35,000 nucleotides of DNA. Origin: Acidobacteriota bacterium. GTDB lineage: Bacteria > Acidobacteriota > Terriglobia > Terriglobales > Acidobacteriaceae. Each line of letters starts with the position of its first letter. The first letter of the stretch is position 1. The notes under the pieces were generated by a model. That model ran no database searches and had not been told where the DNA came from. It saw only the letters and a program-made list of their open reading frames with translations. The DNA lies in contig JARLGI010000018.1 in assembly GCA_031296115.1 (NCBI GenBank), forward strand, positions 1 through 35,000. The letters run 5' to 3'. A program made the translations under genes and the position numbers. Of this stretch, positions 17,477 to 26,776 are shown piece after piece.

Positions 17477-19879
17477 GTGACCCAGCGCGAGAAATTCGAA
17501 ACCAAGAAACTCCCCATGATGCCAATTCGCGACGTCGTGATTTTCCCTTACATGATGACGCCGTTTGTGGTTGGCCGTGAGTCGAGCGTGCGCGCGCTGG
17601 AAGAGGCGCTGGCTGGCGATAAGAAGATATTCCTTGCCACCCAGCATGATGCCAGCGTCGACGAGCCCAAACCCAACGAGATCTTCCAGGTCGGCACCAT
17701 CGTCAACATCGTGCAGAGCCTGAAGCTGCCCGATGGCAACATCAAGGTCCTGGTGGAAGGCCTGGAGCGCGGCAAGATCCTGCAGGTCGTGGACACCGAC
17801 CGCTACTTCGAGGCCACGGTCCGCACGGCGAAGTATTCCGCCGAACCGACTCCGCCCGTCGACGCCGCCATGCAGCGCGTGACCGGACTGTTCGAGCAGT
17901 ACGTCAAGCTGTGCCAGTCCCTGAATTACGAGACGATGATCGCGGCGGTTCGCAATGACGATGCGGCCAAGCTGACCGACACCATTGCCGCCAACCTGCA
18001 ACTGTCCATTGAGGAGAAGCAGGAACTGCTGGAGATCTTCGATCCGGCCGAGCGCCTGAGCCGCATTGGCGAGGTGCTCGACGTCGAGATCGAGAAGCTG
18101 AACATGGACCGCACCATCCAGTCGCGCGTGAAGCGCCAGATGGAGCGCGCTCAGAAAGAGTATTACCTCAACGAGAAGATCAAGGCCATCCAGAAGGAAC
18201 TGGGCCGCGGCGAAAAGAGCGAGTTCGACGAACTGCAGAAGAAGATCGACGCCGCCGGCATGCCGCGTGAGACCCACGAGAAGGCCATCCAGGAACTGAA
18301 GAAGCTGGAAGCCATGCCGCCCATGTCGGCCGAGTCCACCGTCTCACGTAACTACCTCGACTGGCTGCTGGCCGTGCCGTGGAAGAAGCGGTCGAAAGAA
18401 ATCCGCAACATCGAGATCGCCGAGAAGACCCTGAATGAAGACCATTACGGGCTGGAGAAAATCAAGGAGCGCATCCTCGAGTTTCTCGCTGTGCGGCAAC
18501 TGGTGAAGAACCCCCGCGGCTCCATCCTGTGCTTCGTCGGGCCTCCAGGCGTGGGTAAGACCTCGCTCGGCATGAGCATCGCCAAAGCCACGGGCCGCAA
18601 GTTTGTCCGCATGTCGCTGGGCGGCGTGCGTGACGAGGCTGAGATCCGCGGCCACCGCCGTACCTACATCGGCGCCTTGCCCGGCCAGATCATCCAGATG
18701 ATGAAGAAGGCCGGCACCAAGAACCCGGTCTTCATGCTCGATGAAGTGGACAAGATGTCCATGGATTTCCGCGGCGACCCGTCGGCGGCGCTGCTCGAAG
18801 TGCTCGACCCCGAACAGAACTTCATGTTCGTGGATCATTACCTCGACGTGGAGTACGACCTGTCGCAGGTGTTCTTCATCGCGACTGCCAACGTGCTGCA
18901 CACCATCCCGCCGGCCTTGCAGGACCGCATGGAAGTCCTGCGGCTGCATGGCTACACCGAACCGGAAAAGGTCGAGATTGCCAAGCAGTATCTGGTACGC
19001 AAGCAGCGCCTGCAGACTGGCTTGACCGAAGAGAACATCGTTTTCACCGACGACGCGCTCACCGAGGTCATCCGCCACTACACGCGCGAAGCCGGCGTGC
19101 GCAACTTGGAGCGTGAGATTGGCAACATCTGCCGCAAAGTAGCCCGCAAGGTGGTGAAGGAAGGCGACAAATACACGCTGACGCTGACGGCGGAAAACGT
19201 CACCGATTATCTTGGCGTGACGAAATTCCGCGACAGCGAAGTGCACGAGCGCAGCGAAGTGGGCCTGGTCACCGGGCTGGCATGGACAGAAGTCGGCGGT
19301 TCCATCCTGACTACCGAAGTCGCGACTGTCGACGGCAAGGGCAAGCTCACGCTCACCGGAAAGCTGGGCGACGTGATGCAGGAATCAGCACAGGCCGCCA
19401 TGTCGTATGTGCGCTCCCGCGCCCATCGCCTGGGTCTGGCGCGTGATTTCTATCGCACCCTCGACATCCACGTGCACGTGCCGGAAGGCGCGATTCCCAA
19501 GGACGGGCCGTCCGCCGGCATCACGATGGCGACCGCCATTGCCAGCGCACTCAGCCATATTCCGGTGCGCCGCGACATCGCCATGACTGGCGAGATCACG
19601 CTGCGCGGCAAGGTCCTGCCCATCGGCGGCTTGAAGGAGAAGTTGCTGGCGGCCCATCGCGCCGGCATCTTTGAAGTGCTTCTGCCCGCCGACAACGAGA
19701 AGGACCTGGCCGATGTTCCGGAGAACTTGCGCAGCGTGATGAAGCTGCGCTTCGTGAATACCATGGACGAAGTCCTGGCATTTGCGTTGGAGCGTCCGCT
19801 GCCGGAAGTGGCCGAGGAAACTCCGGCGCTTGCGGCATTGCCTTCAACCACGGAACAGGCGCCGGCTGCGCACCAGTAG
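17477..19879 (+). CDS. lon: Lon protease (ATP-dependent, AAA+ with Ser-Lys dyad)
   Basis: An 800-residue protein if read from GTG at 17477, which is favoured because AAGGTGG lies just upstream; a GTG at 17468 would add three residues. The N-terminal LON domain starts [15 protein letters not shown]. The AAA+ core has Walker [10 protein letters not shown] and Walker [11 protein letters not shown]. The protease domain has Ser679 in PKDGPSAG and Lys722 in [14 protein letters not shown], the same numbering as E. coli Lon. The C-terminal tail after the protease domain is short and Ala/Pro-rich. Lon degrades misfolded and regulatory proteins. A strong terminator follows the gene. Confidence 0.97.
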   Translation: MTQREKFETKKLPMMPIRDVVIFPYMMTPFVVGRESSVRALEEALAGDKKIFLATQHDASVDEPKPNEIFQVGTIVNIVQSLKLPDGNIKVLVEGLERGKILQVVDTDRYFEATVRTAKYSAEPTPPVDAAMQRVTGLFEQYVKLCQSLNYETMIAAVRNDDAAKLTDTIAANLQLSIEEKQELLEIFDPAERLSRIGEVLDVEIEKLNMDRTIQSRVKRQMERAQKEYYLNEKIKAIQKELGRGEKSEFDELQKKIDAAGMPRETHEKAIQELKKLEAMPPMSAESTVSRNYLDWLLAVPWKKRSKEIRNIEIAEKTLNEDHYGLEKIKERILEFLAVRQLVKNPRGSILCFVGPPGVGKTSLGMSIAKATGRKFVRMSLGGVRDEAEIRGHRRTYIGALPGQIIQMMKKAGTKNPVFMLDEVDKMSMDFRGDPSAALLEVLDPEQNFMFVDHYLDVEYDLSQVFFIATANVLHTIPPALQDRMEVLRLHGYTEPEKVEIAKQYLVRKQRLQTGLTEENIVFTDDALTEVIRHYTREAGVRNLEREIGNICRKVARKVVKEGDKYTLTLTAENVTDYLGVTKFRDSEVHERSEVGLVTGLAWTEVGGSILTTEVATVDGKGKLTLTGKLGDVMQESAQAAMSYVRSRAHRLGLARDFYRTLDIHVHVPEGAIPKDGPSAGITMATAIASALSHIPVRRDIAMTGEITLRGKVLPIGGLKEKLLAAHRAGIFEVLLPADNEKDLADVPENLRSVMKLRFVNTMDEVLAFALERPLPEVAEETPALAALPSTTEQAPAAHQ

Positions 19880-19901
19880 CGCGCGACCACTCATCCTGAA
19901 C

Positions 19902-19928
19902 GGCCCGCCAAGCGCGGGCCTTTTTCTT
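19902..19928 (+). terminator. Rho-independent terminator after lon
   Basis: GGCCCGC (19902-19908), a CAAGC loop and GCGGGCC (19914-19920) form a perfect GC stem followed directly by TTTTTCTTT. It starts 22 bases after the lon stop codon. Confidence 0.88.
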
Positions 19929-19963
19929 TCCGCATGACGCTGCGCCAACATGCCCGCTTTCAC

Positions 19964-19992
19964 TTGCACTTTTGTGTCGCTCCGGCGATAGT
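19964..19992 (+). promoter_or_regulatory. Predicted promoter for engB, giving a leaderless transcript
   Basis: TTGCAC (19964-19969) and GATAGT (19987-19992) are separated by 17 bases. The expected start point is six or seven bases downstream, at or beside the engB ATG at 19999. No Shine-Dalgarno sequence lies in front of that ATG. Confidence 0.5.
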
Positions 19993-19998
19993 TAACCC

Positions 19999-20631
19999 AT
20001 GAAGGTTCTGACGCGCTTCGTGACCGCTGCGGTTGACCCGCGGCAATTCCCGCTCGCGGGCGCGCCAGAGATCGCCTTTCTTGGTCGCTCCAACGTGGGC
20101 AAGTCGAGCCTCATCAATTCCCTGGTCGGCGCCAAGATGGCCCGCACCAGCAATACGCCGGGGCGCACCCAGACCATCAACTTCTATCAGGTGCGGCGGC
20201 CGGGAAAGCCGCATCCCGACTTCATCTTCGCCGACCTGCCGGGTTACGGTTATGCCCGCGCTCCCAAAAATGTGGTCGAGCGCTGGGCGCAGTTTGTCAA
20301 TCCGTATCTGGAACACCGTGAGTCGCTGGCGCTGTGCCTTTCCATCGTGGATGTCGCGATTTCGCCGCAGCAGCTCGACGTGCAGCTGATTGAATGGCTG
20401 CGCCACGCAAACCGTAATTTCGTGGTGGTTGCGACAAAGGCTGATCGGATTTCCGGCAATCAGTTGCGCCAGGCGCTGCGCAAGCTCAGCGAAGAACTCG
20501 CCGTCCCGCATGAACAGATCATTCCGTTTTCGGCAAAGGCTCGTGTGGGCTATGAAGAGCTGTGGCGCGCCATCAAGAGCGCCGCGGGGATCGAGGAAGC
20601 CGGCGCGCCAGACATTGCGCGCACCGGATAG
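19999..20631 (+). CDS. engB: Ribosome biogenesis GTPase EngB (YsxC/YihA)
   Basis: A 210-residue GTPase needed for large ribosomal subunit assembly. The G motifs are in order: G1 GRSNVGKSS, G2 around NTPGRTQTIN, G3 DLPGYGYA, G4 ATKADR and G5 FSAK near the C-terminus. Length matches the family. The ATG has no ribosome-binding site, and the upstream promoter would start transcription at the ATG. The terminator after lon makes it a separate unit from lon. It ends three bases before the end of a convergent amidohydrolase gene. Confidence 0.95.
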   Translation: MKVLTRFVTAAVDPRQFPLAGAPEIAFLGRSNVGKSSLINSLVGAKMARTSNTPGRTQTINFYQVRRPGKPHPDFIFADLPGYGYARAPKNVVERWAQFVNPYLEHRESLALCLSIVDVAISPQQLDVQLIEWLRHANRNFVVVATKADRISGNQLRQALRKLSEELAVPHEQIIPFSAKARVGYEELWRAIKSAAGIEEAGAPDIARTG

Positions 20632-20634
20632 AAA

Positions 20635-21477
20635 TTACGCCGGCCAGATCTCCAGCGCCGTTCCGCTCAGTATTTGCGCCTTGATGTCTTCATTCAATGG
20701 CAAAGCGCGAAATTCGGCGAGATTCTTCTCGATCTCGGGAACTCCCGGTCCCGGCCAGTCGGTGCCGAACAGTGTTTTCTTAGCAATCTCTTCCAACCGC
20801 GGAAAATATTTCAGCAGCGATTTCGGCGGAATGCCGCTGATGTCGAGATACACGTTGCGATGCCGCCGCACCAGGAAAAACGCGGTGTTCATCCACAACG
20901 GACGTCCGCCATGCGCCAGTAAAATCTTCAGTTGTGGAAAGTCCACCGCCACGTCGTCGACGTACATTGGATCGCCATACTTATTGCGCGCCCCGGGAAA
21001 AATCGATGTTCCCGTGTGCACCATGATCGGTATGCCGTTGGCTTCGGCCGCACGATAAATGATCTCCAGTTCCTTCACGCCATTTAGGTAATCGTTGGGA
21101 TAGAGCAACTGGTGCGGCGGATGAATCTTGATGAGCTTTATGCCGAGCCGAACGATCTGCTCCAGGTCGGCCAGAACATTCGTCGTGTGACGCGGATGAA
21201 TGCTGCCGCACGGAATCAGCCGCTTCGGGTCTTCCTTCACATAGTTCGCAATGAACTCATTGACCGCAGGCGTAAAGCCAATCACCTCCGGAGCGACGTA
21301 GTTGATGAGCACTGCGCGGTCCACGCCAATTCGATCGAGATAGCCGAGAAACGCTTGGGGCGAGCGGCAATACTCAGCCACCTGATCGAAGTCCTTGCGC
21401 GACTTCTTCATCAGCGCCAGCGCTTCGGGCTTGAACAACTCCATCGGCTGAATGTGGATGTGGCAGTCGGTAATCAT
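20635..21477 (-). CDS. Amidohydrolase family 2 (ACMSD-like metal-dependent hydrolase or decarboxylase)
   Basis: A 280-residue TIM-barrel protein of normal amidohydrolase-2 length. Metal-ligand motifs are DCHIH at residues 4-8, HTGTS in the middle, LAHGGRP after it and FGTDWPG near the C-terminus. Family members decarboxylate or hydrolyse carboxylated ring compounds and related acids (for example ACMSD and gamma-resorcylate decarboxylase). It starts three bases after the FAD subunit gene of the molybdoenzyme, so it is the last gene of that operon and probably acts on the same or a downstream compound. The reaction is unknown. Confidence 0.85.
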   Translation of the reverse strand: MITDCHIHIQPMELFKPEALALMKKSRKDFDQVAEYCRSPQAFLGYLDRIGVDRAVLINYVAPEVIGFTPAVNEFIANYVKEDPKRLIPCGSIHPRHTTNVLADLEQIVRLGIKLIKIHPPHQLLYPNDYLNGVKELEIIYRAAEANGIPIMVHTGTSIFPGARNKYGDPMYVDDVAVDFPQLKILLAHGGRPLWMNTAFFLVRRHRNVYLDISGIPPKSLLKYFPRLEEIAKKTLFGTDWPGPGVPEIEKNLAEFRALPLNEDIKAQILSGTALEIWPA

Positions 21478-21480
21478 CGT

Positions 21481-22464
21481 TCAGTTCGCCGCAGCTCGCA
21501 GGATTGCGCGTTTCGTAAACACCCGCACCATCTCGCGGCGATATTCCGGCGTGAGCGCAGAAGTTGTCAACGGCTTGGCCGTACTGGCTGCCAGGTCGCC
21601 AATTCGCTCAGCGATGTCCTCGCTGGGCATGGCTCCTACAAGCTGTGCATCCACGTCCTTTACCAGGAACGGCGCGGGATTGACGGCGGTGATGGCGACG
21701 CGCGCGTCTTCCACGCGGCCTGAGCGCAATTTCAGCGCGACCGCGACTCCGGCCAGCGGGTAATCGATGCTGCCGCGCACGCGCAGCTTCTGATAGCTGC
21801 CGCGCCATCCCGCCGACGATTCCGGCAGAAACACCCGTGTGACGATCTCATTCGCGGCCAAGTGCAAGCGCACAATGCCGTCATTCACATAGAACTCTGA
21901 CAATGGGGTACATCTCACTCCGCCCGGCCCGGCAATCTCGATCTCTGCCCCCAGGCACAGCAAAGCGGGAGGTGTATCGCCCGAGAACGTGGCCCAGCAG
22001 TACTTCCCGCCGGGCGCCACATGGCACAGCTCGCCATCCTTTTTCAGGCAGAACCCGCAGCTCTGCCGCCACACCAGCGACTGGTTGTACCACAAACAAC
22101 GCGTGTCGAGGCACAGATTGCCGCCGATGGTCCCCATATTGCGCAGCACGGGCGAGGCGACCGTCTTCGTTGCCTCGTAAAGCACCGGATAATCACGTCG
22201 GATAGTCGGATCGTGTTCGATAGTGGTCAGGGCCGTAAGCGCCCCAATCTCGATACCCTTGCCCGACACACTACGGATGCCGCGCAGCTCGATGATCCCG
22301 CGCAGATCGAGCACATAGCCCGGAGTAAACAGCTTCTGCTTCATCGAAGGAAGCAGGTCTGTCCCACCGGCAACAACCTTCAGGTCGCCGGCGTATTCGG
22401 CCATCATTGCAATGGCCCCATCGAGCGTTTTGGGACGCAAAAGGCGGAAGCTGGGCAGGCTCAT
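21481..22464 (-). CDS. hcrB: 4-hydroxybenzoyl-CoA reductase-like FAD subunit with extra [4Fe-4S] site
   Basis: A 327-residue FAD-binding subunit of the xanthine oxidase family. FAD motifs are VAGGTDLLPSMK (about 31-42) and NMGTIGGNLCLDTRC (109-123). Between residues 118 and 160 lies a Cys-rich insert absent from ordinary xanthine or CO dehydrogenase medium subunits. Cys123, Cys139, Cys147 and Cys156 have spacings of 16, 8 and 9, the same as Cys122/138/146/155, the ligands of the additional [4Fe-4S] cluster in Thauera aromatica HcrB as I recall them. That cluster lets the enzyme run as a reductase with low-potential electrons. The start overlaps the stop of the large subunit by four bases. Confidence 0.83.
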   Translation of the reverse strand: MSLPSFRLLRPKTLDGAIAMMAEYAGDLKVVAGGTDLLPSMKQKLFTPGYVLDLRGIIELRGIRSVSGKGIEIGALTALTTIEHDPTIRRDYPVLYEATKTVASPVLRNMGTIGGNLCLDTRCLWYNQSLVWRQSCGFCLKKDGELCHVAPGGKYCWATFSGDTPPALLCLGAEIEIAGPGGVRCTPLSEFYVNDGIVRLHLAANEIVTRVFLPESSAGWRGSYQKLRVRGSIDYPLAGVAVALKLRSGRVEDARVAITAVNPAPFLVKDVDAQLVGAMPSEDIAERIGDLAASTAKPLTTSALTPEYRREMVRVFTKRAILRAAAN

Positions 22465-25031
22465 CGCTCACCCCCAGCCTTCGCTCCCTGGCGCGCTGGA
22501 TCGAGCGGATGTCTCATCGGTCCCTTGCCTCGAAACCACAGCGAGCCGCCATGCTCGCGCAGCTTCTGCGGCGCGGTCGGATCGACCGACTCCGTCATTT
22601 CGATACGTTTCATGCCTTTCTTCGCACGCAGCGCGGCGAGAATACGCTCCGGCGTGAACGGCGATTCCCGCAGGCGAACTCCCACAGCGTCGTAGATGGC
22701 GTTCGAGATTGCAGGAATCGTCGCGGCCAGCGATCCTTCGCCCGCTTCCTTGGCGCCGAAGGGACCTTCGGGATCGATGCTCTCAACAATGATGCACTCG
22801 ATGTCGGGCGATTCCGTCGACGATGGGCTGCGATACTCGAGCATTCCGGGGTTCATCAGCAGGCCGTCTTTCCACACCATCTCTTCCTGCAGCGCCTGGC
22901 CCAACCCCATCCAGACCGAGCCGATGACTTGTCCCTCGACGGCCACCGGGTTCAATGCCCGCCCACAGTCGTGGGCCGCCCAGATTTTGTGCACCGTCAC
23001 CTCGCCCGTTTCTTCATCGACACTGACGTCGGCGACCTGCGCCGAGTACGAATACGCCGGCGATGGACCGACGCCTCCACCTTTCTGCTTGCCGCCTCGC
23101 GCCGCGGCCGGAGGAGCGTACGACCCGGTGCCGGTCAATCCGCCGTGAAAGTCAATGGCGGAGACCACGGCCTCCTCGAAGCTCATGTGGTCCCTCGGGC
23201 CTTCTTCCTTGCGGGTCTGCAGCACCGAGCCGCGCAGAATCTGACCATCCACATGACCGCTGGCCGCATCTTTCCCGCTCGAACTATCCGACCATGTGGA
23301 ACTGCCCTCCGACATTGTGGTACCGCGTCGCAGCACACGATCATTTCGCATGATGACATCTTCCGGCGCGCAGTTCATGCGCTTGGCCGCCGCACTTAGG
23401 ATGTTCTTCTTCACATCCTCTGCCGCTTGCAGAGCTGCATTTCCCGACATGAAGGTCACGCGGCTGGAATATGAACCAAGATCAATGGGAGTCAGGTCGG
23501 TGTCAGCGGCGATTACCTTCACTCGCGAAATGTCGCAGCCCAGCACCTCGGCGACAATTTGTGCCACCATCGTGTCCGAACCCTGCCCGATTTCCGATGC
23601 GCCAGTGTAGACGACCACGCCGCCATCGCGGTCGATCTTGATATTGACCGTCGAGTGCGGCATGTCGGAACGAATAATGCTGTTGGCAGCGCCACTGACG
23701 TAGTGGCTGCACGCCACGCCGAGGCCGCGTCCCTTGGGCATCCTGCCTTTGCGGTCGTTCCATCCCGAGCGCCGCACGACCTGCTCAATGCATTCCGGCA
23801 GACCATAACTCAGCACGCGCAAACCGTTGACCGTGACCGTCGGCGGCTTCAGCAGATTCACGCGCCGCATCTCTGCCGGATCAAGATTGAGGTTGGCGCA
23901 AATCTCGTCCATCTGCGATTCGAAGGCGAAGCGAACGTTCACCGTGCCATGGCCGCGCATGGCGCCGCACGCCGGTTTGTTGGTCAGCACGCGATAGCCG
24001 TCATAGCGGATATTCGGAATGTCATACAGCGCGCCCAGCAGCGCGCCGGAATAGAGGATCGTCACCACTCCATAGGAGCAATACGCGCCGCCATCCTGGA
24101 CTACCTTGCAAGCCACCGAGGTCACGCGGCCGTCATTCTTCACGCCCGTCTTCAGATCGATGATGGTGCGCGGCCGTCCGCGATGCGCCCAGAAAACTTC
24201 CTCGCGAGTGTAGGTAACCTTGACCGGCGCATTCGCCGCCCGCGCAGCTACTGCCGCAATAATCTCCAGCGGATTGATTTCGCTCTTGCCGCCAAAGCCG
24301 CCGCCGACTAATGGCTTGATCACGCGGATCTGCGACATCGGCAACTCCAGCACCAGCGAAAGCTTGTGCTGCAGGTAGTACGGCACCTGCGTCGACGACC
24401 ACACCGTCAGCCGTCCCTGCTTACCGGTGTGCGGATCGATTTCGAAGCTGGCCAGCGTCGAGTGCGGCTCCATGGCCGCGTGCGTCACTTCGTTGGCGAT
24501 GTAGCGCGCTTCATGGACGTAATCGGCCTCGGCAAAACCCTGCTCCGGATCGCCAAATACGTGGTGATAATCCTTCTCGATGTTGTGCGGGCGGTTCTCG
24601 TGGATCAGGTCGGTCTCCGCCTTCATCGACTCTTCCGGATCGAAGTACGCGGGCAGCGGCTCATACTCCACCTCGATGAGTTCGAGCGCGCGTTCGGCAA
24701 TCTCTTCGCTGACGGCCGCGACGCAAGCCACGTTGTCCCCGATGTAGCGGACCTTCTCCACCGCCAGCGCCGTCTCATCGTGACCGACTGGCAGGATGCC
24801 GTACTGGTTGGGTGCGTCTGCGCCCGTAACAATCGCGACCACACCCTCCAGCGCCTTGGCTTTCGACAGGTCGATGCGTTTGATGAGCGCGTGCGGGTAC
24901 GGCGAATGCAGTATCTTGCCGACCAGCATTCCCGGCATGCTGAAGTCGTCGGTGTACTTGCCGGCGCCGGTGGTCTTCCCGGCGGCGTCCACCATAGCGA
25001 TCGACTTGCCAATCACAGAAAAATCGCTCAT
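22461..25031 (-). CDS. hcrA: 4-hydroxybenzoyl-CoA reductase-like molybdenum subunit (xanthine oxidase family)
   Basis: An 856-residue molybdopterin subunit. Residues 5-135 form the a/b-hammerhead domain (IGKSIAMVDAAGKTTGAGKY). Cofactor motifs are VGGGFGGK at 242-249, GAMRGHG at 356-362 and GQGSDT at 483-488, and the catalytic Glu765 lies in KEAGEGSLA. GPSPAYSYSAQVA (655-667) is typical of the HcrA branch. Two features make it longer than T. aromatica HcrA (about 770 residues): a Ser/Gly-rich insert at about 567-617 and a C-terminal tail after about 805. The subunit would remove (or add) an oxygen on an aromatic or N-heterocyclic substrate. It lies between the [2Fe-2S] and FAD subunit genes. 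Confidence 0.83.
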   Translation of the reverse strand: MSDFSVIGKSIAMVDAAGKTTGAGKYTDDFSMPGMLVGKILHSPYPHALIKRIDLSKAKALEGVVAIVTGADAPNQYGILPVGHDETALAVEKVRYIGDNVACVAAVSEEIAERALELIEVEYEPLPAYFDPEESMKAETDLIHENRPHNIEKDYHHVFGDPEQGFAEADYVHEARYIANEVTHAAMEPHSTLASFEIDPHTGKQGRLTVWSSTQVPYYLQHKLSLVLELPMSQIRVIKPLVGGGFGGKSEINPLEIIAAVAARAANAPVKVTYTREEVFWAHRGRPRTIIDLKTGVKNDGRVTSVACKVVQDGGAYCSYGVVTILYSGALLGALYDIPNIRYDGYRVLTNKPACGAMRGHGTVNVRFAFESQMDEICANLNLDPAEMRRVNLLKPPTVTVNGLRVLSYGLPECIEQVVRRSGWNDRKGRMPKGRGLGVACSHYVSGAANSIIRSDMPHSTVNIKIDRDGGVVVYTGASEIGQGSDTMVAQIVAEVLGCDISRVKVIAADTDLTPIDLGSYSSRVTFMSGNAALQAAEDVKKNILSAAAKRMNCAPEDVIMRNDRVLRRGTTMSEGSSTWSDSSSGKDAASGHVDGQILRGSVLQTRKEEGPRDHMSFEEAVVSAIDFHGGLTGTGSYAPPAAARGGKQKGGGVGPSPAYSYSAQVADVSVDEETGEVTVHKIWAAHDCGRALNPVAVEGQVIGSVWMGLGQALQEEMVWKDGLLMNPGMLEYRSPSSTESPDIECIIVESIDPEGPFGAKEAGEGSLAATIPAISNAIYDAVGVRLRESPFTPERILAALRAKKGMKRIEMTESVDPTAPQKLREHGGSLWFRGKGPMRHPLDPARQGAKAGGER

Positions 25032-25034
25032 CGC

Positions 25035-25538
25035 TTACTTCGCTCCTACTAATTCGCGCTTGCTGCCCTTTTGTTCGGCCTCGATCGCGGCGCGCACCGC
25101 CTGGTACATCTGCGTATAGCCGGTGCAGCGGCACAGGTTGCTGCTGAGCGCATCGCGAATTTCATCTTCGCTCGGGTCGGGATTATTGGCCAGCAGCCAA
25201 CGCACCGTCATCATGAATCCCGGCGTGCAGAAGCCGCACTGCGAGCCGCCGAAGTCGCCGTAGGCTTTCTGCAGCGCGGTCAATGCACCGTGATCGGCGA
25301 CGCCCTCGACCGTGGTGATCTCCTGGCCCTCGCAACTGGCGGCGAGCATGGTGCACGAGAGCATGGGGATGCCGTCCACCTGCACTGTACAGGCGCCGCA
25401 TGAAGAGTCGTCACAGGCTTGTTTTGAGCCGGTCAGACCGAGGTCCTGCCGCAGAACGTCGAGCAAGAGCTTGTTCGGCTCAACGGCCAGCTCGTACGCA
25501 CGATGGTTAACGCGAAGTGCGATGAGTTCTTTTTTCAT
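25035..25538 (-). CDS. hcrC: 4-hydroxybenzoyl-CoA reductase-like [2Fe-2S] subunit
   Basis: A 167-residue small subunit with two [2Fe-2S] clusters. The plant-type cluster uses Cys42, Cys47, Cys50 and Cys62 (CDDSSCGAC...C). The second uses Cys101, Cys104, Cys136 and Cys138 (CGFC...CRC). Length and order match CoxS/HcrC-type subunits. The large subunit starts three bases downstream. Upstream, a 136-base gap with an inverted repeat separates it from the rhodanese gene. No strong ribosome-binding site is visible before its ATG. Confidence 0.85.
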   Translation of the reverse strand: MKKELIALRVNHRAYELAVEPNKLLLDVLRQDLGLTGSKQACDDSSCGACTVQVDGIPMLSCTMLAASCEGQEITTVEGVADHGALTALQKAYGDFGGSQCGFCTPGFMMTVRWLLANNPDPSEDEIRDALSSNLCRCTGYTQMYQAVRAAIEAEQKGSKRELVGAK

Positions 25539-25561
25539 AAGAAGCAGCCATTAGCAGCTAG

Positions 25562-25668
25562 CAACTGGCAACTAGCGAAAACAACTTTCTCAAATTCAAA
25601 ACAGCCTTGATACTTCCCACGCTGCGAGGCAGAACCATCTCTCAATACCAGTGGCCAGTTGCCAGTTG
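25562..25668. repeat. Inverted AACTGGCAACT repeat inside the aromatic operon
   Basis: CAACTGGCAACT (25562-25573) and its exact reverse complement AGTTGCCAGTTG (25657-25668) lie 83 bases apart. The right arm is part of a GCCAGTT tandem run (25654-25673). The pair fills the gap between the rhodanese and the [2Fe-2S] subunit genes and could fold into a long stem in the transcript. Confidence 0.6.
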
Positions 25669-25674
25669 CCAGCT

Positions 25675-25995
25675 TCAGTACACCGGCAGCCTCGGATCGA
25701 TTTCCCTCGCCCAGCGGTCGATTCCGCCGCGCAACGATTGCACCTTCTCGAGACCTTGCTGGCGCAGCCATGCCGTCACGTTCATGGAGCGCACACCGTG
25801 ATGGCACACCACCACGATGTGGTCTTCCGGGTCGAGTTCCTGCGTGAAGCGCGCGGGGATATCGCCCATTGGGATGTTCTTGCTCCCGTCGATCTGTGCG
25901 GTGGCGAATTCCCACGGCTCGCGCACATCGAGCACCGTCACGCTGCCCGCATCGCGCAGTAATTTCAGTTGTTCCGTTGTGATCTCGTAATCCAT
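25675..25995 (-). CDS. Rhodanese-domain sulfurtransferase
   Basis: A 106-residue single-domain rhodanese read from ATG at 25995 (MDYEITTEQL). That start lies four bases after the stop of the crotonase gene, and an upstream in-frame ATG would run into that gene. The active-site loop is CHHGVRS with Cys64; VLDVREPWEFA and LRGGIDRW are also typical. Such proteins carry persulfide sulfur. In this setting it could help sulfurate the molybdenum cofactor of the neighbouring enzyme, which in this family needs a terminal sulfido ligand; that is inference from context. Confidence 0.88.
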   Translation of the reverse strand: MDYEITTEQLKLLRDAGSVTVLDVREPWEFATAQIDGSKNIPMGDIPARFTQELDPEDHIVVVCHHGVRSMNVTAWLRQQGLEKVQSLRGGIDRWAREIDPRLPVY

Positions 25996-25999
25996 CGGT

Positions 26000-26776
26000 T
26001 CACTTTCCTGTCCACTTCGGCCGGCGGCGCTCCATGAAGGCCGCGATGCCTTCCCGCGCATCGGTGGTCTTCATCAGTTCGTCGTGATAAATCTGCTCAG
26101 CGCGCGCCAGCCCCTTGTCGAAGTGGATGGCATCCCACGCATAAAATGCCTTCTTCGCCAAACTCAGCGCGACCGGACTGAGTTGCGAAACCCGCTTCAG
26201 GCACTCCGCCACCAGCGTCTCCGGATCGTCGGCGATACCGTTCACCAGTCCGGCGTCCCGTGCTTCCTGCCCGGTCAGCGTTCTGCCGGTCAGGACCAAC
26301 TCCGCCGCCAGCTTCTGTCCCACAACGGCGGACAGCGCTACGCTGGCCACCGGCGGATAGCAGGCCAGTTTGATCTCGGGAAATCCCCAGATGGAATCGA
26401 CCGAGGCATACACGACGTCGCACATCAGCGCCAGTTCTGCGCCGCCGCCGAGGCAGTGTCGTCGCACACTAGCAATCGTCAACTTATTGTTGTCCACCAC
26501 CGAGCGGATAACGCTGTGAAATGCCGTCAGCATTTCGCGCACCTTATCCGGCGTGTGCGCCGCCACGTCTACTCCGCCGGAGAACGCGCGCTCCGAGCCG
26601 GCGAAAACGATGGCGCTGACGTCCGGTCGCGTCTCGATCTGCTCCAGCGCCGCTCGCAGCTCGTCCATCATGGTGACGTCGATAACGTTCAGCGGCGGGT
26701 TATTGAGCGTGATGCGCGCGGCCGGCGGATCGAGAGCGAACGTGATGCGGCTAAAGTCAGATTGGGGACTACTCAC
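26000..26776 (-). CDS. Crotonase-family protein, cyclohexa-1,5-dienecarbonyl-CoA hydratase-like
   Basis: A 258-residue enoyl-CoA hydratase/isomerase family protein. The start is GTG at 26776, with AGGGAGG about ten bases upstream; it overlaps the end of the tetR gene by eight bases. Oxyanion-hole segments are AFSGGVDV (near 67) and CLGGGAELAL (near 109). Within the crotonases its pattern best fits dienoyl-CoA hydratases of anaerobic benzoate breakdown: an FSxGxxVxxHxP...ML..FH stretch, PEIKLACYPPVAS, and a C-terminal YHDELMKTTDAREGIAAF. These enzymes add water to cyclohexadiene-carbonyl-CoA. The general family is certain; the specific substrate is a pattern-based judgement. Confidence 0.8.
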   Translation of the reverse strand: MSSPQSDFSRITFALDPPAARITLNNPPLNVIDVTMMDELRAALEQIETRPDVSAIVFAGSERAFSGGVDVAAHTPDKVREMLTAFHSVIRSVVDNNKLTIASVRRHCLGGGAELALMCDVVYASVDSIWGFPEIKLACYPPVASVALSAVVGQKLAAELVLTGRTLTGQEARDAGLVNGIADDPETLVAECLKRVSQLSPVALSLAKKAFYAWDAIHFDKGLARAEQIYHDELMKTTDAREGIAAFMERRRPKWTGK

